Position numbers and translations under genes: made by a program
Notes under the pieces: model-generated
Seen by the model: only the letters and a program-made list of their open reading frames with translations
Database searches by the model: none
What the model was told of the DNA's origin: nothing
Assembly (NCBI GenBank): GCA_016282815.1
Contig: JAEELU010000124.1
Location: 1-9,302, forward strand
DNA: 9,302 bases
Reading direction: 5' to 3'
Source of the DNA: Acholeplasmatales bacterium
GTDB lineage: Bacteria; Bacillota_I; Bacilli_A; Acholeplasmatales; Anaeroplasmataceae
Part shown: positions 1 through 5,869 of the stretch, one piece after another
Layout: each line of letters starts with the position of its first letter
Numbering within the stretch: position 1 is the first letter of the stretch

Positions 1-359
1 AGGAAAGAGTATTACCTTCAGTATTACAAAATATTCAAAATTTACATAATCTACCTAAGCATGCATTATTCAGCTTAGCTGCATTAATGGTATTCTATAG
101 AGGTACTAGATTATCTGATGGTAACAAGATTGAAATTTCTGATACAAATCAAGCTTGGTTAGATTTATTAAATGGTCTATGGGCTCAATATGATAAGGAT
201 AAGAATGCTAACGCTGTAGTTACTGCAGTATTAGGCTTTAAGGAGCACTGGGGTGTTGACCTTAACGAATTCGATGGCGTAAATGAATATGTTACTGCAT
301 CACTTGAGGCTATTTTAGCTAAGGGTATTCGTGAAGCAATTAAGGAAATTGTTGACTAA
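1..359 (+). CDS. uxaB: Tagaturonate reductase (altronate oxidoreductase), C-terminal part
   Basis: The reading frame is open from base 3 and enters from outside the window, so only the last 118 residues are present. The protein would reduce D-tagaturonate to D-altronate with NADH in the cytoplasm, the second step of galacturonate breakdown. The visible segment RVLPSVLQNI...LPKHALFSLAALMVFYRGT resembles the start of the C-terminal helical domain of mannitol-dehydrogenase-family uronate reductases. The Rossmann NAD domain lies upstream and cannot be checked. Fructuronate reductase (UxuB) is a related alternative. The next genes, for altronate dehydratase and uronate isomerase, and the FSLAAL.FYRG wording favour UxaB. 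It ends in TAA and is followed by a short gap to uxaA, so they are probably cotranscribed. Confidence 0.85.
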   Translation, partial: ERVLPSVLQNIQNLHNLPKHALFSLAALMVFYRGTRLSDGNKIEISDTNQAWLDLLNGLWAQYDKDKNANAVVTAVLGFKEHWGVDLNEFDGVNEYVTASLEAILAKGIREAIKEIVD

Positions 360-381
360 TTAAAAAAAGAAATTATAGGAT

Positions 382-388
382 AGGTGAT
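382..388 (+). promoter_or_regulatory. Ribosome binding site that decides the uxaA start
   Basis: AGGTGAT matches the extended anti-Shine-Dalgarno complement and sits 4 bases before GTG at 393. An upstream in-frame GTG at 384 lies inside this site and has only a weak AGGA ahead of it, so 393 is the better start. Confidence 0.6.
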
Positions 389-392
389 AAAA

Positions 393-1877
393 GTGAAGGA
401 TTATATCATTATTAACCCGCTTGATAATGTCGCTGTTTGTCTTCGTGAGCATAAGGCTGGCGAGGTAGTTGAGGGTGTAACATTATTACAGCCAATCCCT
501 AGAGCACATAAGGTTGCTTTAAAGGAAATTAAAAAAGGAGAAAACATCATAAAGTATGGATGTCCAATTGGTCATGCTACAGCTGATATTAAGGTTGGTG
601 AGCATGTACATACTCATAATGTTGCTACTAATCTTGATGATGTTATCACCTATAAATATGAGCCTAATTACCCACAGGTATTAGGATATGTAGATAAGAA
701 AAGAACTGTAGAGCTATATCCAAGAAAGAATGGCTCATATGGTTCAAGAAATGAGCTATGGATTGTACAAACAGTTGGTTGTATTTCTGGTAATGCTCAT
801 AGAATTATTGAAGAATTCAAGAAAAGATATGATACATCAGCTATAGACGGTGTATATACATTTAATCATCCATTTGGCTGTAGCCAGATGGGTGGTGACC
901 TTGTTATGACACGTACTATTTTAACTGATATGGCACTACATCCAAATGCTGGTGGTGTATTAGTGTTAGGTCTTGGCTGTGAGGAAAATCAAATGCCTGG
1001 CTTTATTGAAGCATTAGGCGATAGATATGATAAGGAGCGTACAAGATTCTTAGTATCTCAGGAGTCAGAGGATGAAATCGAAGACGGTGTTAAGATGCTA
1101 AAGGAATTATACGATGTCATGAAGAATGATAAGAGAGTTACACGTCCTTTATCAGATTTAAAGATTGGCTTAAAGTGTGGTGGATCTGATGGTATGTCAG
1201 GTATCACTGCTAACCCTCTACTTGGTAGATTATCTGATTATTTAGCAATTAATGGTGGTACAACAGTACTTGGTGAGGTACCTGAAATGTTTGGTGCTGA
1301 GCAATTATTAATGGCTAGAGCTAAGGATGAGGCTACATTCAATGAGATTGTTAAGCTAATTAATGATTTTAAAATTTATTTTAAAAATCATCATCAGGTT
1401 ATTTATGATAACCCATCTCCAGGTAACAAGGCTGGTGGTATCACTACATTAGAGGATAAGTCTTTAGGCTGTACTCAAAAGGGTGGTGCATCTAAGGTTA
1501 TGGGTGTTATCGAAATGGGTGGAATGATTAAGGAAAAGGGTCTAAACCTAATTTCTACACCTGGTAATGACCTTTGTGCATGTACAACACTAGCTGCAGC
1601 AGGCTGTCAGGTTGTATTATTCACTACAGGCCGTGGTACACCATTTGGAACATTCGTTCCTACAATGAAGATAGCTACAAATACAGATTTAGCAACTCAT
1701 AAATCAAATTGGATTGATTACAATGCTGGTGATTTAGTTGATAAGAAGGATATGGATCAGCTACTTGAGGATTTCATCGATTTAGTTTGTGATGTTGTAT
1801 CTGGTAAGAAGCAAGCTAAGAATGAGCAAAATAACTTCAGAGAAATTTCTATCTTCAAAGATGGAGTAATGCTATAA
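393..1877 (+). CDS. uxaA: Altronate dehydratase
   Basis: Converts D-altronate to 2-keto-3-deoxy-D-gluconate and water, the step after UxaB; this family is metal (iron) dependent. The protein is 494 residues from GTG at 393, close to the family's usual length. The N-terminal SAF-type domain (about residues 1-80) carries the His-rich stretch PIGHATADI...GEHVHTHN. The long C-terminal altronate hydrolase domain shows HPFGCSQMGGD near residue 160, LGLGCEENQ, KCGGSDGMSGITANP near 262, NPSPGNKAGG and TPGNDLCACT, with many conserved Cys and His. Starting at 393 gives the family-like beginning (M)KDYIIINPLDNVAV; the in-frame GTG at 384 would add three residues and has a poorer ribosome site. It is the middle gene of uxaB-uxaA-uxaC. 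Confidence 0.95.
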   Translation: MKDYIIINPLDNVAVCLREHKAGEVVEGVTLLQPIPRAHKVALKEIKKGENIIKYGCPIGHATADIKVGEHVHTHNVATNLDDVITYKYEPNYPQVLGYVDKKRTVELYPRKNGSYGSRNELWIVQTVGCISGNAHRIIEEFKKRYDTSAIDGVYTFNHPFGCSQMGGDLVMTRTILTDMALHPNAGGVLVLGLGCEENQMPGFIEALGDRYDKERTRFLVSQESEDEIEDGVKMLKELYDVMKNDKRVTRPLSDLKIGLKCGGSDGMSGITANPLLGRLSDYLAINGGTTVLGEVPEMFGAEQLLMARAKDEATFNEIVKLINDFKIYFKNHHQVIYDNPSPGNKAGGITTLEDKSLGCTQKGGASKVMGVIEMGGMIKEKGLNLISTPGNDLCACTTLAAAGCQVVLFTTGRGTPFGTFVPTMKIATNTDLATHKSNWIDYNAGDLVDKKDMDQLLEDFIDLVCDVVSGKKQAKNEQNNFREISIFKDGVML

Positions 1878-1899
1878 AATTAAGGAGAAAAAGATAATT

Positions 1900-3333
1900 A
1901 TGAAAGAATTTATGGACAAGGATTTCTTGTTAACAACAGAAACTGCAAAGAAGCTTTATCATGAGCATGCAGAACATATGCCTATTATTGACTATCACTG
2001 TCATTTACAACCAAAGGAAATCGCTGAGGACAAGCACTTTAGAAATTTAGCTGAGGCTTGGCTTGGTGCTGGTGATAGATATGGAGATCACTATAAGTGG
2101 AGAGCTCTTCGTGCTAGAGGCTACGAGGAGGATTCAATCTCTGGAAACATTCCTGGTAAGTCACTTGAGGAATCAGATTATCAAAAATATTATCAATTCT
2201 GTGAATCTATGCCATATTTTGTTGGTAACCCACTATACCATTGGTCACACCTTGAATTAAGAAGATATTTCGGTATTGATGATATTATTAATGCAAAGAA
2301 CGCAAAGGCTATTTGGGATAAGGCAAATAAGAAGCTTGAGACTTTATCTGCAAGAGAGATGCTTTATAAGTTTAATGTTGATACAGTATGTACAACAGAT
2401 GACCCAGTAGATGATTTACATTGGCATAAGCAAATGAATGCTGATAAGACATTAAAGGTTAAGGTTAGACCAGCATTCCGTCCTGATAAGGCAATTAACG
2501 TAGAGCTTGATTGGTTCGGCTCTTGGGTTAGCCAGCTATCTAAGGTAGTAGGCTATGAAATCAATTCAGTAAAGCTTTTATGTAAGGCTTTAGCTGAAAG
2601 AATCGATTTCTTCCATGAAATGGGCTCTAGATTATCTGACCATGCTCTAGACGTATTATGCTACGCTCCAGCTACAGAGGCTGAGGTTGAGGCTATCTTC
2701 CAAAAGGGCTTAAAGAATGAGCCTATCTCAATCGAGGAGCAGGATAAGTATAAGGGTTATATCCTTGTATTCTTAGGTAAGGAATATGCAAAGCGTGGCT
2801 GGACTCAACAATATCATATTGGTGCATTAAGAAACAATTCTAAGTCTATGCTTAAGAAGATTGGACCAGATACAGGCTTTGATGCAATTGAGGATGCTAA
2901 CTACATGGAGAAGCTATCTGCATTATTAGGTGCTTTAGACGCAGCTGATTCACTTCCTAAGACAATTCTATATTGCTTAAATCCACGTGATAATTATGCA
3001 TTAATGGTTCTTGCAGGCTGCTTCCAAAAGGAAGGCGTACAAAACCGTGTTCAAGTAGGTACTGCTTGGTGGTTCCTAGATCAACAGGATGGTATGAGAC
3101 AAAATATGGAGACAATGATGCAGGTTGCTATCATTTCTCAAACAGTAGGTATGCTTACTGACTCAAGAAGCTTCCTAGCATATCCACGTCATGAATACTA
3201 TAGACGTCTATTATGTCAAATGCTTGGTAATTTAGTTGAATCTGGTCAATATCCTGCAAGTGAATTAGATACACTTGGTAAGATTGTTGAGGATATTTGC
3301 TACAACAACGCTAAGAAGTATTTTGGATTCTAA
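1900..3333 (+). CDS. uxaC: Uronate (glucuronate/galacturonate) isomerase
   Basis: Interconverts D-galacturonate with D-tagaturonate and D-glucuronate with D-fructuronate, the entry step that feeds UxaB. The product is 477 residues, full length for this amidohydrolase-superfamily enzyme. The metal-binding pair is visible as IIDYHCHL (His33, His35). TTDDPVDDLHWH lies near residue 155, and the C-terminal block GTAWWFLDQQDGMRQ, then TDSRSF (Asp421, Arg423) and YPRHEYYRR, is typical of the family. An AAGGAG lies 12 bases before the ATG, rather far but the best site present; the opening KEFMDKDFLL also fits the family. The gap to uxaA is 22 bases, and a strong terminator follows, so this is the last gene of the operon. 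No transporter or regulator of the pathway is in the window. Confidence 0.97.
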   Translation: MKEFMDKDFLLTTETAKKLYHEHAEHMPIIDYHCHLQPKEIAEDKHFRNLAEAWLGAGDRYGDHYKWRALRARGYEEDSISGNIPGKSLEESDYQKYYQFCESMPYFVGNPLYHWSHLELRRYFGIDDIINAKNAKAIWDKANKKLETLSAREMLYKFNVDTVCTTDDPVDDLHWHKQMNADKTLKVKVRPAFRPDKAINVELDWFGSWVSQLSKVVGYEINSVKLLCKALAERIDFFHEMGSRLSDHALDVLCYAPATEAEVEAIFQKGLKNEPISIEEQDKYKGYILVFLGKEYAKRGWTQQYHIGALRNNSKSMLKKIGPDTGFDAIEDANYMEKLSALLGALDAADSLPKTILYCLNPRDNYALMVLAGCFQKEGVQNRVQVGTAWWFLDQQDGMRQNMETMMQVAIISQTVGMLTDSRSFLAYPRHEYYRRLLCQMLGNLVESGQYPASELDTLGKIVEDICYNNAKKYFGF

Positions 3334-3353
3334 TATCTAATTAGTAATATTTA

Positions 3354-3401
3354 AAATCCCTAGTTTTGTTAGTTTTATAACAAAATTTAGGGATTTTTTT
3401 T
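3354..3401 (+). terminator. Intrinsic terminator of the uxa operon
   Basis: AAATCCCTA (3354-3362) pairs with TAGGGATTT (3388-3396), and TTTTGTTA (3364-3371) with TAACAAAA (3378-3385), leaving a 6-base loop and a small internal mismatch. The stem runs into eight T. It separates the uronate genes from the Rpn-like gene. Confidence 0.92.
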
Positions 3402-3466
3402 ACTTTTTTAAAAATAAATGATAAATTTTTTCACTTTCTGACTATTATTTTATGAACATTTGGAAA

Positions 3467-3473
3467 GGGGGTG
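3467..3473 (+). promoter_or_regulatory. Ribosome binding site fixing the rpn-like start
   Basis: GGGGGTG lies 5 bases before ATG at 3479 and differs from GGAGGTG at one base. An in-frame ATG at 3452 lies upstream of this site and has no ribosome site of its own, so it is rejected as the start. Confidence 0.75.
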
Positions 3474-3478
3474 AAAAA

Positions 3479-4324
3479 ATGCTACATGAAATAGGATTAA
3501 CTGATTACTATTTTAAAGAGCTTTTAACTGAAAGACGTGATTATTTACTATTACTTATCAATGGTATATGCCACTTGAATTTAACAGAAAAGGATATCTT
3601 ATTTGGTAATATTGAAGAAAGAGATGAAATTACCTTTAAAACAGTTATGTATGATATAAAGGTAGTATCACAGGATATCAACTTTGATATTGAAGCTCAA
3701 AAGAACTTAGTTGATAAAACTAAGAACGAACATGGTGAGTATACATATGATGTTAATAGAGCAATTTATTATGCATGTATGTTACACTCAAGAAGCCTTC
3801 AGTATAAGGAAAGTGGATATGGTAAAAAGAAATCAATAGTTATATTCATATATCTTTATGATATTCCAGGTAAGGATGCTATACAAATGTCAAACATGCA
3901 TAATAGATGTACGGGTGTAGAATATGATAATGTTGTTATTTATAGTATATCTCTTGCAAAAATATCTAAAGATAGTAAAATTGAATTAGAAAGAGCTTTA
4001 AAATTATTATCAGAATTAGATTTAACACAATACAAAAATGATAAATCTAACGTAATCAGGGAGGCTGCAGGTATGATAGAAGGATTCGACAAATCAGATA
4101 TCGCTATGATGAAGCGTGATGCAAAAAAGAAAGAAGAATACGAATTAGGTCATATAAAGGAAATGGCCATCGCTGAAGGTGAAGCTAAAGGTGAAGCCAA
4201 AGGCGAACAGAGGAAGCTAGAAGAAAACATTAGAACTATGTTTAGCAATGGTGCTACTGCAGAGATGATATCTAAGCTCCTTAATTTAGATATTGATTAT
4301 GTAAATGAAGTGTTAAATAAGTAG
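3479..4324 (+). CDS. Rpn-family PD-(D/E)XK nuclease (annotated elsewhere as 'putative transposase')
   Basis: The 281-residue protein looks like the Rpn/PD-(D/E)XK nuclease family (the PDDEXK_2 and TIGR01784 type). Members are DNA nucleases tied to recombination and, in E. coli, to phage defence with toxicity to the host. The core reads as Asp59 (YDI), then Glu72-x-Gln74 (DIEAQ), the family form of the D...ExK site, with a helix NRAIYYACMLHSR near residues 93-105 and a hydrophobic strand IVIFIYLYDIP. About residues 205-250 are a charged, coiled-coil-prone stretch containing EAKGEAKGE, and residues 255-281 form a small helical tail. Lys codons are split roughly evenly between AAA and AAG, while AAG dominates in uxaA and uxaC, a hint of foreign origin. 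It ends in a TAG-TAA double stop and its own terminator. The nuclease core is recognisable, but no activity is proven. Confidence 0.82.
   Translation: MLHEIGLTDYYFKELLTERRDYLLLLINGICHLNLTEKDILFGNIEERDEITFKTVMYDIKVVSQDINFDIEAQKNLVDKTKNEHGEYTYDVNRAIYYACMLHSRSLQYKESGYGKKKSIVIFIYLYDIPGKDAIQMSNMHNRCTGVEYDNVVIYSISLAKISKDSKIELERALKLLSELDLTQYKNDKSNVIREAAGMIEGFDKSDIAMMKRDAKKKEEYELGHIKEMAIAEGEAKGEAKGEQRKLEENIRTMFSNGATAEMISKLLNLDIDYVNEVLNK
4058..4064 (+). promoter_or_regulatory. Internal ribosome binding site inside the rpn-like gene
   Basis: AGGGAGG lies 8 bases before an in-frame ATG at 4073 (Met199 of the long protein). The duplicated copy has AAGGAGG at exactly the same distance, which suggests the site is used and not chance. 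Confidence 0.55.
4073..4324 (+). CDS. Candidate nested in-frame short protein (RpnS-like antitoxin)
   Basis: Internal initiation at Met199 would make an 83-residue protein identical to the C-terminal tail of the Rpn-like nuclease. It would contain the charged coil with EAKGEAKGE and the helical tail ending YVNEVLNK, but none of the catalytic residues. In E. coli Rpn genes, a short form made from an internal start within the same frame binds the long nuclease and blocks its toxicity. The AGGGAGG site 8 bases upstream and its preservation in the separate downstream copy support the same design here. This is an inference from sequence: the alternative is that the ribosome-site-like bases are simply codons for IREAA. 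Confidence 0.5.
   Translation: MIEGFDKSDIAMMKRDAKKKEEYELGHIKEMAIAEGEAKGEAKGEQRKLEENIRTMFSNGATAEMISKLLNLDIDYVNEVLNK
4178..4209 (+). repeat. 12-base in-frame tandem repeat (GEAK units)
   Basis: GGTGAAGCTAAA (4178) is followed by GGTGAAGCCAAA (4190) and then a partial GGCGAA. It encodes GEAK-GEAK-GE. Copy B has none of the extra units and goes straight from AEG to EQR, a 24-base difference equal to two units, so the unit number appears to vary while the frame is kept. Confidence 0.8.
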
Positions 4325-4331
4325 TAAAAGG

Positions 4332-4365
4332 AACTGTCTGGGATTCATATCCTAGGCAGTTTTTT
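4332..4365 (+). terminator. Intrinsic terminator of the rpn-like gene
   Basis: AACTGTCTGGGAT (4332-4344) pairs over 13 positions (two G-T) with ATCCTAGGCAGTT (4349-4361) around a TCAT loop, followed by a T run. A near-identical terminator lies at 4717. Confidence 0.9.
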
Positions 4366-4389
4366 AATGATAGTAGATTAATGGAATAG

Positions 4390-4419
4390 TTGAATTATAT
4401 GCTTTTAAAAGAATAAAGA
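4390..4419 (+). promoter_or_regulatory. Candidate promoter of the 75-residue gene
   Basis: TTGAAT (4390-4395), 18 bases, then TAAAGA (4414-4419), a weak -10. TATACT at 4426 is a better -10 by sequence but lacks a good -35. The stretch resembles the glmU promoter at 4760-4788, so it may be a duplicated and decayed copy of it. Confidence 0.35.
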
Positions 4420-4466
4420 TGATAGTATACTAGAATTAGATATGTAGAAATAAATCTAATGTTATT

Positions 4467-4473
4467 AAGGAGG
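4467..4473 (+). promoter_or_regulatory. Strong ribosome binding site of the 75-residue gene
   Basis: AAGGAGG lies 8 bases before ATG at 4482. The parental copy reads AGGGAGG at the same distance, so the change moved towards consensus. Confidence 0.7.
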
Positions 4474-4481
4474 TTCTAGAT

Positions 4482-4709
4482 ATGGTAGAAGGATACACTG
4501 ACGAAGAAATAGCATTGATGGTACGAGATGCCAAAAGGAAAGTAGAATTTGAAATAAATCATATAAAGGCAATGGCCTTTGCTGAAGGCGAACAGAGAAT
4601 GCTAGAAAAAAACATTAAAACTATGTTTAGTAATGGTTTTGATGCTCAAACAATATCTAGAGCCTTAAGCCTTGATATTAGTTATGTTAATGAAGTGTTA
4701 AATAAGTAG
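4482..4709 (+). CDS. Free-standing Rpn C-terminal domain protein (orphan RpnS-like)
   Basis: The 75-residue product has no nuclease core. It aligns end to end with the last 83 residues of the Rpn-like protein at 3479-4324, starting at the equivalent of its internal Met199. By hand count 49 of 75 positions are identical, with one 8-residue gap at the GEAK repeat. Both end YVNEVLNK and share the TAG-TAA double stop. Charged helix residues and the tail EQR.LE.NI.TMFSNG are kept, and the frame is intact despite about 35% divergence, which suggests selection for the protein. It has a consensus ribosome site and its own terminator. If the E. coli Rpn model holds, it would act as a second antitoxin or as a decoy subunit. 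A decaying gene fragment is the main alternative. Confidence 0.7.
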   Translation: MVEGYTDEEIALMVRDAKRKVEFEINHIKAMAFAEGEQRMLEKNIKTMFSNGFDAQTISRALSLDISYVNEVLNK

Positions 4710-4716
4710 TAATGAG

Positions 4717-4751
4717 AACTGTCTGGGATTTAAAAATCCTAGGCAGTTTTT
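4717..4751 (+). terminator. Intrinsic terminator of the 75-residue gene
   Basis: AACTGTCTGGGAT (4717-4729) pairs with ATCCTAGGCAGTT (4736-4748); the stem may extend by two more T-A pairs, and a T run follows. It is the duplicated form of the terminator at 4332, changed mainly in the loop, and separates this gene from glmU. Confidence 0.88.
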
Positions 4752-4759
4752 ATAATGGT

Positions 4760-4788
4760 TTGAATTCTAAGCCTTTTAGTGATAAAAT
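4760..4788 (+). promoter_or_regulatory. Promoter of the glmU-glmM operon
   Basis: TTGAAT (4760-4765), a 17-base spacer, then TAAAAT (4783-4788), a fair sigma-A type match placed between a terminator and the glmU ribosome site GGAGG (4803-4807). The leader would be only about 20 bases. Confidence 0.55.
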
Positions 4789-4814
4789 TATTCTAGTAAA
4801 TTGGAGGTTTTCAC

Positions 4815-5864
4815 ATGAATTATTTATTAGTAAAAAATGTGGATGATAAATTCAATAATATAAATATATTAGGAACTACTGTAAAGGACATTTGCAAGGA
4901 TTTTACTATTGTTGAATCTATAAATGATATTAAGGATGATGGTTATACAGTTATCATTCCTAATAATGTTTATTTTATGAATGAGGATGCTATACTTGAG
5001 GTAATAGAATATTACAATATGCGTAAGTTTGGCTTTACCTATGTATTTAAGGGAAGCACTAAGCTTGGTGTATATGTAATTGATAATTCATTAGCTAATA
5101 AGGATATTAATGAATTAGAGGCTAAATATTCTGATTGTGGATTCTCATCTAATAAATTCTATATTTTTAGTGATTTATATGAATTATCAATAATAGAGGA
5201 TGAAATAAGAAAACAAATAAATAAGAGGCTAATGATCAATGGAGTAAGAATTGAAAACCCTGATACTGTTAGTATTTCACCAATTGCTAAAATTGATGCT
5301 GGAGTAACAATTAGAAAGGGAACAATTATTACTGGTAAAACAATAATAAAATCAGGCGCTGTTATTGGACCTGATAGTGAGCTTAAGGACGCCTATATCG
5401 ATGAGAATGCATTAGTTAGACAAAGTGTTATTTATGATTCAAAGGTAGGCAAGGGAAGTCAAATTGGACCATTTACTCATTTAAGAATGAATACAGTAAC
5501 TGGAGAGAATGATAGAATAGGTAATTTCGTAGAAATTAAGAATTCTATCATTGGAAATAAAACAAATGTATCTCACCTTACATATGTTGGTGATACAGAT
5601 TGTGGTAGCGGAGTTAACTTTGGCTGTGGTACAGTAACAGTTAATTATGACGGAAAGAATAAATTTAGAACTACAATAGGTGATAATGTATTTATTGGCT
5701 GTAATTCGAATTTAATCGCTCCAATAAAGATTGAATCAGGTAGCTTCATCGCTGCAGGCTCTACAATTACTGATAGTCTAGAGGCTGATGATTTCGCCAT
5801 CGCAAGAGCACGTCAATATACAAAGCGTGGATATGCTAAAAAATTTGGATATAAGAAAGTGTAA
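4815..5864 (+). CDS. glmU: GlmU-family glucosamine-1-phosphate acetyltransferase with degenerate N-terminal half
   Basis: The C-terminal two thirds (about 143-349) is a left-handed beta-helix of hexapeptide repeats matching GlmU, which acetylates GlcN-1-P with acetyl-CoA. Key positions are visible: Arg224 (HLR), Lys242 (EIK), His254 and Tyr257 (SHLTYVGD), NYDGKNK near 277-283, Ser298 and AIARARQ near 328-334. The linker helix ending INKRLMINGV is also GlmU-like. The N-terminal part is only about 130 residues instead of about 230 and lacks the LAAGxGTRM nucleotide-binding loop and its Lys. Faint remnants are TVIIPNNVYFMNEDAI and LGVYVIDNS. Total length is 349 against about 455 for normal GlmU. 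It should acetylate, but uridyl transfer to make UDP-GlcNAc looks lost. GGAGG lies 7 bases before the ATG; glmM follows after 5 bases. Confidence 0.9.
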   Translation: MNYLLVKNVDDKFNNINILGTTVKDICKDFTIVESINDIKDDGYTVIIPNNVYFMNEDAILEVIEYYNMRKFGFTYVFKGSTKLGVYVIDNSLANKDINELEAKYSDCGFSSNKFYIFSDLYELSIIEDEIRKQINKRLMINGVRIENPDTVSISPIAKIDAGVTIRKGTIITGKTIIKSGAVIGPDSELKDAYIDENALVRQSVIYDSKVGKGSQIGPFTHLRMNTVTGENDRIGNFVEIKNSIIGNKTNVSHLTYVGDTDCGSGVNFGCGTVTVNYDGKNKFRTTIGDNVFIGCNSNLIAPIKIESGSFIAAGSTITDSLEADDFAIARARQYTKRGYAKKFGYKKV

Positions 5865-5869
5865 TTAAT

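Larger units (their letters stand above)
4012..4365 (+). repeat. Tandem direct repeat, copy A (3' third of the rpn-like gene plus terminator)
   Basis: This segment matches copy B at 4432-4751 in order and orientation, from AGAATTAGAT through the last 83 codons, the TAG-TAA double stop and the terminator. Copy B lacks about 12 bases near its start and 24 bases of the coding repeat. The similarity seems to continue past the terminator: TTGAATTATATGCTTTT (4390) compares with TTGAATTCTAAGCCTTT (4760). Confidence 0.85.
4432..4751 (+). repeat. Tandem direct repeat, copy B (solo C-terminal copy plus terminator)
   Basis: Matches copy A at 4012-4365. Homology to the parent frame extends upstream of the ATG at 4482 (codons read NKSNVIKEVLD against DKSNVIREAAG) until an in-frame TAG at 4437. 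The open frame is therefore a 3' fragment of an rpn-like gene and not an unrelated gene. Confidence 0.85.

Noticed and set aside
2063..2260. 65-residue open frame in another plus frame inside uxaC
   Set aside because: Shadow of the uxaC frame, with no supporting site or motif.
3402..3466. Promoter for the Rpn-like gene (TATTAT at 3443)
   Set aside because: No acceptable -35 at 16-18 bases and the TG is one base out of register for an extended -10. A promoter must be near but I cannot point to it.
3452..3478. Upstream ATG at 3452 as the start of the Rpn-like gene
   Set aside because: It has no ribosome site, and the GGGGGTG before 3479 would lie inside the coding region. The added residues do not look like the family start.
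3402..4751. Transposon carrying the 'putative transposase' gene
   Set aside because: I see no terminal inverted repeats or target-site duplication. The Rpn-type nuclease name does not itself indicate an insertion sequence; the only repeat is the tandem copy of the gene's 3' end.
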